DNA of 64,000 bases from Melastoma dodecandrum (taxonomy: Eukaryota > Streptophyta > Magnoliopsida > Myrtales > Melastomataceae), in contig JARUPY010000083.1 of assembly GCA_029817715.1 (NCBI GenBank), positions 4,092,001-4,156,000 of the forward strand. Direction: 5' to 3'. The notes beneath the pieces were generated by a model, which saw only the letters and a list, made by a program, of their open reading frames with translations, ran no database searches and was not told where the DNA came from. Positions 12,804 through 23,878 of this stretch are shown piece after piece (position 1 is the stretch's first letter; each line of letters begins with the position of its first letter). The position numbers and the translations under genes are program-made.

Positions 12804-13990
12804 TTACGGCTTTATTTGTCTTTGGAATTTCTTGAACTCGATGCAGGCCCCGTACAACAGAGAGAACAAGATCCCAGATGCGACCAAGGTGACGGCGATC
12901 GGCCCCATGAAGTTGAGGCTGTAGCCTTAGTGATGCTTGAGATACCACTTGGTGGGATCTGGAGTTTTTACCAGCACAATGATGGGGTTGTTGACGTCCC
13001 CATACCACGTGATGATTCCGTAGACCGTCCATAAGACTGGGCAGATGTAGCACTTCCATCTCCACCAACCGGGGATTTTCTGTGGCATGATCAGTGAAGC
13101 TGATGAGGTCGATAGGATGGAAATGGGAGAGCTTCGTCCGAGAAGAGTGGAAGTGAAAGAGCTCAGTACCAGCTGGGAATGAAGAATCCGTAGAAGAGGG
13201 TGAAGAATGCGTAAAAAGCTGATGCAAGGATCTCTGACTCTTGATGGTTCGGGGCGATAGCCCCCGCCATCATCCTGTAGTACGTGAAGTCCTGGGGGAG
13301 GCACGGATGCAATAAAACCAGAAGAACTTTGCCTCTGTCCGTTCGAACTCCAACATTGCATAAACTATGAGGTAATAAATGATCGCTTGTGTGAGTACTT
13401 ACGAGATCTCAACCACCAACAGTGACCAGCAGCTGGCATTCGGTAAAGATAAACTCAATCGGAAAGAATTAGCTTATGTCACGCTACCTGGACAACAGCG
13501 TAAGGGAATGCGAAATATATGCCGGTGGCTCTCTCCCTGTAAAAAAGGGACCTCTCTCTCGTGATGATGGGTTGCACCATCGAACAGTTTTTTGACTCCC
13601 TTGAATAAAATGGCACAAGAGCGGCTGCTAAAGTGAAGAAGCAGCAAACGAGGTTGTTGTCAAAGCTCCGCCAGCAGATTCACCTTGCTTCCAAAGGCAG
13701 AATTTGAATTGGCCCCACATTGGCTGAGAATACATACCATGAAATGAATTGCAGGTGTCAGGTGCCTTCGGGCAGCGTCCTCAGTTCTTCTATCAGGTCC
13801 TTGGAGTTCCTGTTCGCATACCGAGTGCAATGTCAGCAGTCAGCTATTGCATCCCACTTGAATGGCCTCCTTGTCGATTGTCGTCTTTCTTCAGCTCGAC
13901 ACTCTGAAGAACTCATCCTGATCACCCCAAGCATCCATTTCAAAATAACCGAGAAATCTAGATGTTCACCTCTTTTCTCTCGTTGACTAT
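12804..13990 (-). pseudogene. Decayed 3' half of a PDR/ABCG transporter
   Basis: Reverse-strand translation gives pieces of the second transmembrane half of a PDR transporter in order: SKDLIEELRTLPEGT near 13770-13815 (followed directly by a stop), MWGQFKFCLWKQ near 13680-13720, [23 protein letters not shown] near 13490-13560, AMLEFERTEAKFFWF near 13325-13360, CPVLWTVYGI near 13010-13045 and FMGPIAVTLVASGILFSLLYG near 12840-12905. The pieces lie in different frames. A nonsense TAA replaces the Tyr codon in the KHHYGYS motif near 12925. No nucleotide-binding domain is present. It sits directly downstream of the intact ABCG gene in the same orientation, as a broken tandem duplicate would. Its C terminus (ACIEFKKFQRQIKP) differs from the neighbour's, so it is a diverged paralogue rather than a recent copy. 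Confidence 0.8.
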
Positions 13991-14298
13991 CACTTCATCA
14001 AGAGAAGCAACGTAACGTAACGAGAAAGCAGTGGTCGGAAAATAATGCAAAGAACCGGGACAGGGCCAGAGTAAATCTCTGTTCAATTCAAACATGGCAT
14101 TTTTGGACCATTTGGTTGATCGCTGGTTGTTTTTCGCGGACTATAATCCCTGGGCTGGATTGCAGAACAGTGCTGATCTCATAAACAAATGCAGCCACAC
14201 ACTTAACCTTAAAAGATAGGATCTACAATAAGTTACATTATATATTCTTCCCATGTGGCCCTACAAAGTTTTAAGGGCTTCTCTATCCATTCCCTCTT

Positions 14299-17200
14299 CT
14301 ATCTCATTTGAAAGTTGAGGTGCTTTATACAGTAGGCATATAGCAGAGCAAAGAATAACCCGAAACCAACCAGAACTGCGGCGACGGGGCCCATGAATCC
14401 AGTGTCGTAACCATAGTGTTTCTCAATGTACCACTTGATAGACTGCCGGTTCGACATCCCCGGGACAGAAATCGTTCCTTCGTCATCGCCATACTGTGAT
14501 ATGATCAGGCCGTAGACCGTCCATGCTACCGGGCATATCCAGTAATACCAAACCCACCATTTTGGGATCCTCTGGTGAAATCACGAGGTTTTGAAAAAAA
14601 ATGATTGGTAAAACTTGCTAGCGAGGGAATGATATGAGTACGAGAAAATGATCGTGTCATGGGGACGTACTGGTCTGGGGATGAAGAACCCGGAGAAGAG
14701 ATTGAACAGAGAATAAAAGGCCGCCGCGAAGATGGCCGCCACTTGCTGGTTTGGCGTGACGGACACGATCATCATGCCATAGTAAGTGAAGTAAAGGAAG
14801 GAGAAGAATGTGATGAAGAAGAACCAGAAGAATTTCGCCACCGTCCATTTGAAGCAAACCATGGCATAGACGATTAGCGTGTAATATGTAGTCTGAACGA
14901 ACACGTATGGTATTTCGCATATAACCTGCAGAACATTTTAGACAAAGAAGATGTGATCGTAGTTATGGACTGCTGCTCATTGGTTTCTAGATTTTGAATG
15001 GCTTTCTAACCTGGGCAAGTGCGTATGGCAGAGAAGAGTACATTCCTGCAGCTCTTTCTCGGTAGAACACTGTCCTCTCAATGGACACAACAGGTTGAAC
15101 TGTGGCCGCATTCTCTATTCCAACAAATAATACAGCAGCATACATCGCTCCTATGATGTTCGTGAGATCGGAAGAACTATCCCTGGGGATAAGAGAAAGA
15201 AAATGATCAAACAGTTATTGAAGAGTTGAATTCTCGAGACTTAAAAGACTAGTTTCTGGGACTTACTTCTTCTTGCCGACCTTCCAGAAGGTCGAGCCAA
15301 CGACAAGAGCTGCCGCAAGCGTGAAAATGTATCTCACCAAATTATAATCAGGACTTCTCCAGTAAGTCCACCATTGCTTCCATATACACGATTTGAACTG
15401 CCCCCAACGAGATTGTGCATACTGTGCAGTAAAGTGCAGGTCGGTTGCAACCGGGGGTGGTGTCCTGAGCTCCTTTACTAAGTCCTTGTTTCTCCTGCCA
15501 CCAATGCAGACACATCATCTTCCCCGACATGGTGAAACAATAGCTACAAATTGCTTTCGTTGCCGGAAAACTCTGACTTACTGATATAAGCTCGTCGATC
15601 TGTAGTGCTCAGCGAAGTCAATCCCCATCCGTACTTCGGCTGCCAATGAGCTTACCTCGAGCATCCATGTTGCCGGGTTGTACTTATCCTTAATTTTTGG
15701 GACCCCTGGAATGGCCTGAAGTCGAGTAAAAACTTTTAAGCGACTGCATTTTACTTCGGAAAAGAAGAAGAAAAAGAACAAGAAGAGATGTTACCTCAAA
15801 GTATTCGATGACCTTTTGCGAGTTCCTGCCCAAAGGGCCTGCGTATATCACCAGCCCTCCTCTTTTCATGAGCAAAAGCTGATTTTTTTTTCAGGTAAAC
15901 GGAATTTAGTTCCCCTAAAAAATGTTACCAGCAAATGATCTGCTTCAATTATGCTAATTTCGGACTAGTACCTCATCAAAAGCTTCAAATATGTCAATGC
16001 TAGGCTGGTGAATCGTGCAAACAACAGTTCTTCCGGTGTTCACTGTATTCCTCACAGTCCTCATAACGATGGCGGCAGCTCTAGCATCGAGTCCAGATGT
16101 CGGTTCATCCATGAATATGATCGAAGGATTCGAAACGAGCTCCACAGCGATAGTCAACCGTTTTCTTTGCTCGGTCGACAACCCGGTAACTCCTGGGAGT
16201 CCAACTATGGCATCCTTGAGGGTATCTAACTCTACCAGCTCCATCACCTCATCCACAAACATCTGTTAAAGAAAAGAGAGCCCCATGGAGTTACGCCTTT
16301 GCAGCAGTTCTTTGCCTAACCCGTCTCTTGAGGATATTCTTACCATTTTCTCTGTGTCGGTGACATCATTTGGTAGCCGGAGAAAAGCTGAGAATATGAG
16401 AGATTCGTGCACAGTGACCTGCGGGGAGTGGATATCGTTCTGTTCGCAGTATCCGGATATTCTAGCAAAAGTTTCCTGCTTCTTCGGAAAACCTGATATT
16501 CTAATATCACCTTCAACGTATCCACTAGTCTTCCTTCCGGCCAAAACATCCATTAAGGTTGTCTTTCCAGCCCCACTGACTCCCATTAGTGCGGTAAGGA
16601 CACCAGGCCTAAATGCGCCTGTCACTCCTTGCAGAAGCTTCAGCTTGTCTTCGGGAACCCCTTGCTCTTTCATTTCCTTCGCTCCACGAAAAACTCGCTT
16701 CAGTGTGAAAAAAAAAACATGTGCGTGATGTCAAGAGATATGAATATGGCTCATGCAACTCACTGCCGGCATGTCCACGTAGTAATTCACGTCATCGAAG
16801 GACATTGCTAGCGGCGTGAAAGGCAGAACCATTCCTCTCTTTGGAGAGATCCCTGAGGCATTGCTAGTCACTTGTCCAGCTTTCCTTGAAAGTTCCATTT
16901 CTCCTAGTGATTTGCAGGAACTCGAGACATCAAGTTTCAATTGAGAGAAGAAACATGTCGTAGCATCACATTCTTAGGAATCTTTACCGTGTCCTCTTTT
17001 ACCAACCCCAAGGAGGTGATCCCTGGAAAGCTCGCCTTGACTGTGACCCTCTTCTGCAGAATCTTCGGAGATTATGGCTTGTGGTTTTCCAGGAGCTACA
17101 ACAAACAGCAATCAGCAAAAAATTTTGATGTTTTCAGGAAAATTTTCGTTACTCGATCGTTGCTTACGGCTGAAGTACGTGAGCGCAAAGGTGAAGAGCA

Positions 17201-20200
17201 AATTGAAGAAGACTGTGAACCCCATCAGGCTTGCCACGCCGATCCAGTACCACTTTCTATCTTGGAAGACATCAAAGTTCTTGAGCACCTGGATTCCTAA
17301 GCTTGTAATGTTATCCGATGCCTGTGAGGAGATGCATGTAATGAATCTTCCACTAGATTATGTTATAACAAAGAAAACGGAGGGCAAGACCTACCTTTTC
17401 GTTCATCCATCGAGGCGCAAACATCTCATTGACAGCAAATGCATTGTAACCGTAGCTCATAGGAGACGCCCAGTATCCCCATTTCCACCATTTTGGAATT
17501 TGTTCTGCCCCAAAACAGAAGTTCAGACTCAGCCTCCATCTCAGAATACAAGAGGAGATGGGGTATCGGAAGACAGCTATCGGTTTACCTCTTGGAAGAA
17601 TGAATCCTCCCAGCATGAAAACAAGGAACAGCATGAGAGCTCCTCCACTGCTTGAGACGATCTCCGTTTTGCATACCCCGGCAATGAACCTGAACAGCCC
17701 GGATGCCATCTGTTGGATCAGGAATACCAACAGCAGCTGCTTGAAGAACCTGCAACCAGAACTCCATAAACCTGACTATGCCAAAAACATTTTCCACGAG
17801 ACTTCCACAAATTTCGTGAAATCGATATTGCAGAGTAAGATATTGAACCTGCTGGCTTCGGGAGCATAACCAATGCTGTAATATGTGACCACCATCCATA
17901 CCAGCGATTCGACAGCCGAGATTGGAATCCTTAGGACAAAGTTCGGAAGCGTGAAAGTCCAGGCGGGATGAAACAGGAGGTCTCTGTGCTTGTAAAGAAC
18001 CGGCAATCTCATCAACGTCAACGACAGTTCGGCAAAACCGTTGAACATGTTTATGATGAGAGTATATATGAGCGCGCCCATATAGAGTGCTCCATCCTCC
18101 TCATTCCTCGTATGCATCCTGCTCCTTATGTAGACGGTGGCCGCGACCACGGCTATGAGTATGATCTGCACGATCCGGAAGATGTAGACGAAGGCATTCT
18201 TCTTGATGAGTAGCCATTCCTTGTCGAAACAGGCCTTGAGGAGTTCCGTCTTCGGTACTGAATACTTGGAGAACACGAGGGCTGCCCTGTGGCTCAGGCT
18301 TTTATCGAAGGGGACGGACAGCTCATTATCGAGGCGCATACCGACGTGAAAGTGCTTGAACTTCTGCGCGAACTCGGCCACTGTTACGTATCTGTACGGC
18401 TTGGACCTATCGGTCCAGTACTGCTCTTGGTCCTTCCTGGAAGTAACCTGTCGAAAACATAATTCCTCAGGCCCATTAAAACGTTTTGGGCCCACTGGAT
18501 GGACCCGATGGGCCGAATGTTCTAACCCATTGGGCCCAACTATTCGGAACAATGGGCCGTGAAGGCCCAATCGCTTGAATGAAGAGTACTAATATGTTCA
18601 GTGGTTACCTCTTGCAAGAAGTCGGCAGTGCCCTTCCTGTCGGGACAAGAGAACCCGCACCTCTGGAAGAACTCGAGGACGTGCTCCCTCGGACCCTCGT
18701 ACACGATCTGCCCCTCGGACAGGAGTATGACATCGTCGAACAGCTCGAACGTCTCAGGGGCTGGTTGCAGCAATGACATGAGTATGGTGGCGTCGGTGAG
18801 GTGCGCGATCTGTTGCAAGCATTTCACTATCTGAAACGTCGTCGAGCTGTCCAGCCCTGTCGATATCTCGTCCATCAGCAGCGTCTTGGTGGGACCCACG
18901 ATCATCTCCCCTGCACGTCTCAAGCATTGCATTTAAGATGAATCATACATTAGACTACGTAACCCGAATTAGTTTTCCAAAATAGTTGCTAGCTAAGCCG
19001 AGATACTGACCTGTGGTGACCCTTTTCTTCTGTCCGCCAGATATCCCTCGCAGCATCTCGTTGCCCACAATGGTGTCCCGACATATGTCGAGGCCTAATA
19101 TCTGTTCAAACCGGGGGAAAAAACAAACACGATCATGAAAGAGTTGGTTATAAAACGGTAAGTTTCGTTCACCGGCTACGAAGTTTGAAAATGATCAGGC
19201 CAAAGGGTGTGGTTGGGGGGGCCCAGGATGTTCACTGACAGCAATAACAAAGTTGGTGGAAAAAGTCGTCTTGGTAGGCGAGGAGAGATTTTAGACCTGT
19301 CTAATAAAAACATAGTAGTTGTTTGACTTTGACTTCTGGGTTTTCGTTCATCTTGATCCACAAGTGAATATAACTACCATTACCAAAGCAAAAATGGATG
19401 AGGGGAGTTTGATGTCTGAGTGTAAGAACGTACTTTGAGTGTGTAGTCTGTAATAAGGCTGTTCTCCATTCCTTTCATTGCAGTTGCCTGTTATTACCCA
19501 CCCAACCAAAACGAAAGAAACAACGTTAAATCCATGCTCAATGAGTACGTACGACTGATTAATATCAAAACTGTAAGTTTCATTTTTTTAGTCTTTTTCT
19601 TTTACCTTCATGAAGAGATCGACTTCTGGTTCGGGGAATATTCCAGCTTGCTTCTCCCTTCTTGCTAGCTCACTCAGCAGCTCTGCAACCCAAATTTATA
19701 GGCTTCCTCTTTTCACTTCCATTGATTTGAAGGATTTACAAGTTCGGGTTTAATTTTGATCGGGATGCTTACCGTATCGAGTTCCGACCCCCTGGCACCT
19801 TGCGGAGAAATCGAATGTTTCCTTGACGGTCATCTCTGCGACGTGAACGTCGTGCTGACTTATGTATGCGGAGGTCTTTCGCGGCACGAACTCTTCCAGT
19901 TTGTATCCATTGTAAGTGATATCGCCTTGAACCTATTGAAAACAAATATACGGTATTTCACGCTTTCGCGAAAAAATATTTTACAAGAATCGCTAATGAT
20001 GACGGAGTACCTCAAGGGTGGGGTCTAATCTCCCGGCCAGAGCTAGCAAAAGAGTCGTCTTACCCGAGGAAGGTGGTCCCAGCAGCAAACCCATCCTTTT
20101 AAGCCACATTTATTTAGAGATTAATTGATCATGAGCTCATAATTAATGGTCACTAGAAATTAAGGTTTAAGAGATACTTTATTTAGTGTGGGAAAATTAT

Positions 20201-20860
20201 ATCACCTAGATGGTTTGACAATGCCCGAGACATTCTTGAGGATGGTGAGCTTCTTCCTTTTCGCCCATCGGATTCCGACCAGCCCGAGCGCAGATTCCGC
20301 GATGTTTTGGGCCGCGTTAGGGAGAGTCGGGAGCGCCCTGCTCCCGACATAGCAGTCCGCTTCGATGGTCAGGTTTTCAAACCTTACCTCTACCGTCGGA
20401 AGCTTAATCCCAACCCTACGTTGTTCGAGATACATCGCACGATCTTAGTCAGTAAGATGTTTGTGTTCCGGGGCCAGCACAGGAAGCCTCGAACTTACTT
20501 GTCGAGGCGTTGACGGAACTTGACGAGGAACTTCTCGTTGTCGTCCTCGGCGACCTTGAACATCCTGTTGATGAACTCGAGCCGGTCGTTCACGTCGAGC
20601 TTCCTCACGTCGACCTCCTGGTTCACAACCACCTTCTCATCCTTCTCGACCACGGATCGCATGATGCTCGTCCTGAGCCTGTCGTAGGTGGGGAGCCTCT
20701 CGATCGCGGCCCACTTCAACGCTTCCTCCTCCTCGTCGGCGTTCTGCCTCACGTCCATACCCCAGCTACTCTTGCTGAAGCTCCGGGTTATGCTCTCGGC
20801 CACCGACATCATCCTCCTGCCGGACCTGACCCTCTCGAATCCCTCCATCAGGCCCTTCAA
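14299..20860 (-). CDS. Full-size PDR-type ABC transporter, ABCG29/35/36 group
   Basis: PDR/ABCG proteins are plasma-membrane exporters of phenolics, terpenoids, hormones or defence compounds; the related Arabidopsis members include ABCG29 (monolignol) and ABCG36 (PEN3). The order is reversed relative to classical transporters: NBD1-TMD1-NBD2-TMD2. Visible motifs, from N to [20 protein letters not shown], Walker [17 protein letters not shown], signature [30 protein letters not shown]1 with [18 protein letters not shown], then NBD2 Walker [20 protein letters not shown], degenerate signature [38 protein letters not shown]2 with [14 protein letters not shown] and the terminal LNFQMR. Reconstructed length is about 1430 aa, usual for the family, and I found no stop or frameshift across the exons. 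First exon is 20498-20860. Substrate cannot be told from sequence. Confidence 0.93.
18455..18605. promoter_or_regulatory. Cluster of TGGGCC/GGCCCA motifs inside an ABCG intron
   Basis: The short intron after the [20 protein letters not shown] exon contains about six TGGGCC or GGCCCA words in roughly 110 bp (about 18468-18578). Such words are site II elements bound by TCP factors in promoters of growth genes. Their density inside a transporter intron is unusual; function is inference. Confidence 0.35.
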
Positions 20861-20967
20861 CTGTACTGTACACAGTTAGGAATGGAATGGAGTGGGTGAG
20901 TTTAAGACACGGATGTAAGAAGAATGAAGAGGGGGAGATGCAAGGAGACCGGGGTTAATTGGGTGGT

Positions 20968-20977
20968 TATATATACG
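20968..20977 (-). promoter_or_regulatory. Probable TATA box of the ABCG gene
   Basis: Reading on the minus strand there is GTATATATAA about 110 bp upstream of the ABCG start codon, a suitable distance for a TATA box with a short leader. No initiator could be defined. Confidence 0.5.
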
Positions 20978-22440
20978 ATTTTCATAATTATAAAAAATTA
21001 AATAATGACATCAAATATCTAAATTATTCGTCATGTTGTAAATATTCCGGTAAAAATTATTTCGATTAAAATATTGGGTTAAGATTTTTTTTAGTTTGAG
21101 CCACAAATCTCGTCTTCTTCTCGCGTTCTTACTGATAACGGAACGAATAATGTTTTCACTTTTGTTGTCAGCTTAGTTAGATTCTGAAGTACAACTAAAC
21201 TTACTACAGTTGTTTTGTAATAATTGTTGCCGGGGACATATTTGTCCGAGAATTGGGTTAAGGGTAAGGGGATGGGGGTGGTGGTGACAAATGCAAATCC
21301 TAAATATTAAGTAAACTACTTCTCACCGAAAAGTTCGTTCCATGGATGGGATAAGAAGAAGCAAAAACACCCCAAATCGACTCCACCTTGAAGTAACCAG
21401 AACAAAAATATGATATCATATCATATCCAAATGTCTTCCATCAAACCACAACTAAAGGAAGCATTTCGGGGGGAGTAGTTAAAACTTGGGCAAGAATGGT
21501 TCCACAAAATATTTGGTCCCGAATCTAGAAAGGAGAAGATGATGATGATGTATACTACATGGTTTTGATCTGGGGAAGTCAAATCTTTTCCTCTAAAGCA
21601 TATGGGTTTGGCCCATGCACTGTTGAAAATATTGAGGATTGGGGGGTCGTTAAGCGACAATGACAATGAACTTTGTCGGGTAACGTGTGGTTGGTGTGTG
21701 GCGTAGGGGGGAGATGAGTCCACTTGTGGGTCTTCCCTGCGTGGAAAAAAACTTGGAGCTCTTGAGGGAGGGAGGGGTTGGTTTCAGAGTCCAAAAAAAT
21801 GGTTGATTTGTCGTCTCGCCCATCTCACTCTGGAAAATTTCTCGACACAGTTGAAAACTTGGACCCGTCTCGAAGGCTTTTTCCCTACCTTCTTAAAAAG
21901 AAAAATTATAAAGGGGTAAGGCATCGGTGAACAAACTGCTGCCATGGCAGAAATCGGGGGAGCTCGAATCGAACTTACAACACTACCTAATCTTCTTGTA
22001 ATAATAAGCCAAAATGTCGATATTTAGTCCTGGGTCAACTTTAAGTTTAGGCATATTTTTTAAAAATTTTTAAATTTAATTTAATTTTAATTTTACCTTT
22101 TAATTTGACTATATTCCTAACTAATGATGTTATAAATATGTGACATGTCTCTAACTTTTATTTTATCTTTCCTACTTGATGGTAGAGTGTGTTCAATGTC
22201 TCTTTTTTTTTCATTTCTTAACAAATAAACACCGTGACTTTATTTTTGGTCTTTTTTTTTATTTCTCTTTCCTACCTTCTCTCCTCTTCTTCTTCTTTCT
22301 TTTCTTTCTTTCCCTTCTCGCTCGACAACCCATCTCCTTCTTCATAGGACTTCCCTTACCTTTTTAGTTCGGGTTGTCTAATCTTTTCCCAGTCCGATTC
22401 GGTTAATCCCTAGATGCCCCCTGGCATTCCTCTTACTCCT
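20978..22440. other. Intergenic upstream region of the ABCG gene
   Basis: AT-rich DNA with a few G-rich patches. I find no gene-like frame. From 22200 to 22330 the plus strand is a long T/C-rich tract (CTTTCTTTTCTTTC) leading into the AP2 relic. Confidence 0.5.
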
Positions 22441-22457
22441 TCGATCATTCTTCCCAT

Positions 22458-22724
22458 TACTAGCAGAGCATCTACGGCTTCGGCCCGAGGTCCATGCCTA
22501 TGAAGCATCTGGGTCACCCGCTGAAGCCCCTGAAGCTGTTCCGGGGCGTCAGGCAAAGGCACTGGGGGAAATGGGTCGCTGAGATACGGCTCCCCAAGGA
22601 CAAGACCCGTCTCTGGCTCCGGCAATATCATCTTCGCCGTCGTTTGCGGCGGCTGAGGGTGGAGGCTTTGGGATGGGAGTTGAGGTGGGGTGGGGATGGG
22701 GTAGAAGAAGAGTGTAACGAGTAA
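22458..22724 (+). pseudogene. Truncated AP2/ERF gene relic (RAP2.4-like)
   Basis: The plus-strand frame reads [15 protein letters not shown], followed by the first half of an AP2 domain: [29 protein letters not shown]. The pre-domain sequence is typical of RAP2.4-type (DREB A-6) factors. After RLWL the expected GT-DTAEEAA-AYD half is missing; the frame runs into arginine-rich sequence and stops at 22724. No start codon context or activation region is recognisable upstream. The DNA-binding domain cannot fold without its helix, so this is a gene fragment, not a working factor. Confidence 0.75.
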
Positions 22725-22978
22725 CGTGGCTAGGAGGATTTGAGAGGGATATCAATATTTTGCCTAATAATAATAGAGAAAACATGAAGGCGTACAAAAT
22801 AGGAAGCCTGGGCCAGAGAGACTAAATGGGCCCATCGTCACCGAAATGGGCCTTGATCGGGCTTTCTGGGAGTTGGGTATAGAAGATTGCAAATGAGCCT
22901 AATTTCGGAGGAGGTGATTTTTGGAAATCGTATTTTTTTAGTAAAATATACCTTAAGTCAAATATTTTATCATTATTT

Positions 22979-23572
22979 TAAGGCAAAATATACGTTTATG
23001 GCCTCAACTTTAAGCCAACCTTCTATTTTATCATTAACTTAGTTTGTTATATAATTTTGTCACCAACTTTTGTTTTTATTTCTATTTTGGCCAATCATGA
23101 ATTTCTTCTAGCGAAAGCCAAACAAGGCCTTAATATAGTCTAACATGTGTCCTATAATAGTGGAGTTTTGACATCTCATTCATTCGTCTCATAATCCACT
23201 TTATCCGTAATAGTCGCCCCCTAATAGAACATCATCCGACATTCATCGATTTTTCATATTTTTTGACAACATCAGCAACTATCGTTAACTTCGGCTTCCA
23301 ATTCACTTGATTTGTTCATCAAAATTTTATAATAAAAAAATAAAAAAAGGTTTCAATATTATTTCATATTTTCTAAAATCTTTTTTCGTTTTAGTCGATA
23401 AATGAAAATTGTCTATTAAGGCCTTGTTTGGCTTTCGCTAAAAAAAATTCATAATTGACCAAAATAGAAATAAAAACAAAAGTTGGTGACAAAATTATAT
23501 AACAAACTAAGTTAAGGGCAAAACAGAAAGTTGGCTGAAAGTTGAGGCCATAAATTGATATTTTGCCTTATT
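22979..23572. mobile_element. Foldback (long inverted repeat) element, about 0.6 kb
   Basis: Two arms of about 155 bp (22979-23134 and 23415-23572) are near-identical reverse complements separated by about 280 bp of AT-rich DNA. Outer ends read AAGGCAAAATAT / ATATTTTGCCTT, and ATTTT lies on both flanks. The inner ends carry AGCGAAAGCCAAACAAGGCC and its complement. The GGCCTTGTTTGG word is typical of Tourist/PIF-Harbinger termini, so the structure may instead be two MITE copies in head-to-head orientation. No transposase is encoded. Confidence 0.8.
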
Positions 23573-23878
23573 TTAATTTATTTTATAATTTTTATTTTTA
23601 TATTAATTTTCATTAATTTTGAATATTTTTTACGAAAATCACACAAAAAATATACTTAGCTTTCGTACAATAAAATTTAAATTTAATAAATAAAAATAAA
23701 AATAAAAATTAATCACTCCTATAATAAATTAAATTAATAATAAAATAAAAAATTAACAATCAATATTTTACCTTTTCTTTTTTTCTGGTACTGACACAAG
23801 CAGAAAGAAGCAGCTGATGGATGAACGGACGCACGGACTGTCGTAGGTTGCGGTCGGGGGAGGAGAGAACGTTAAGTT

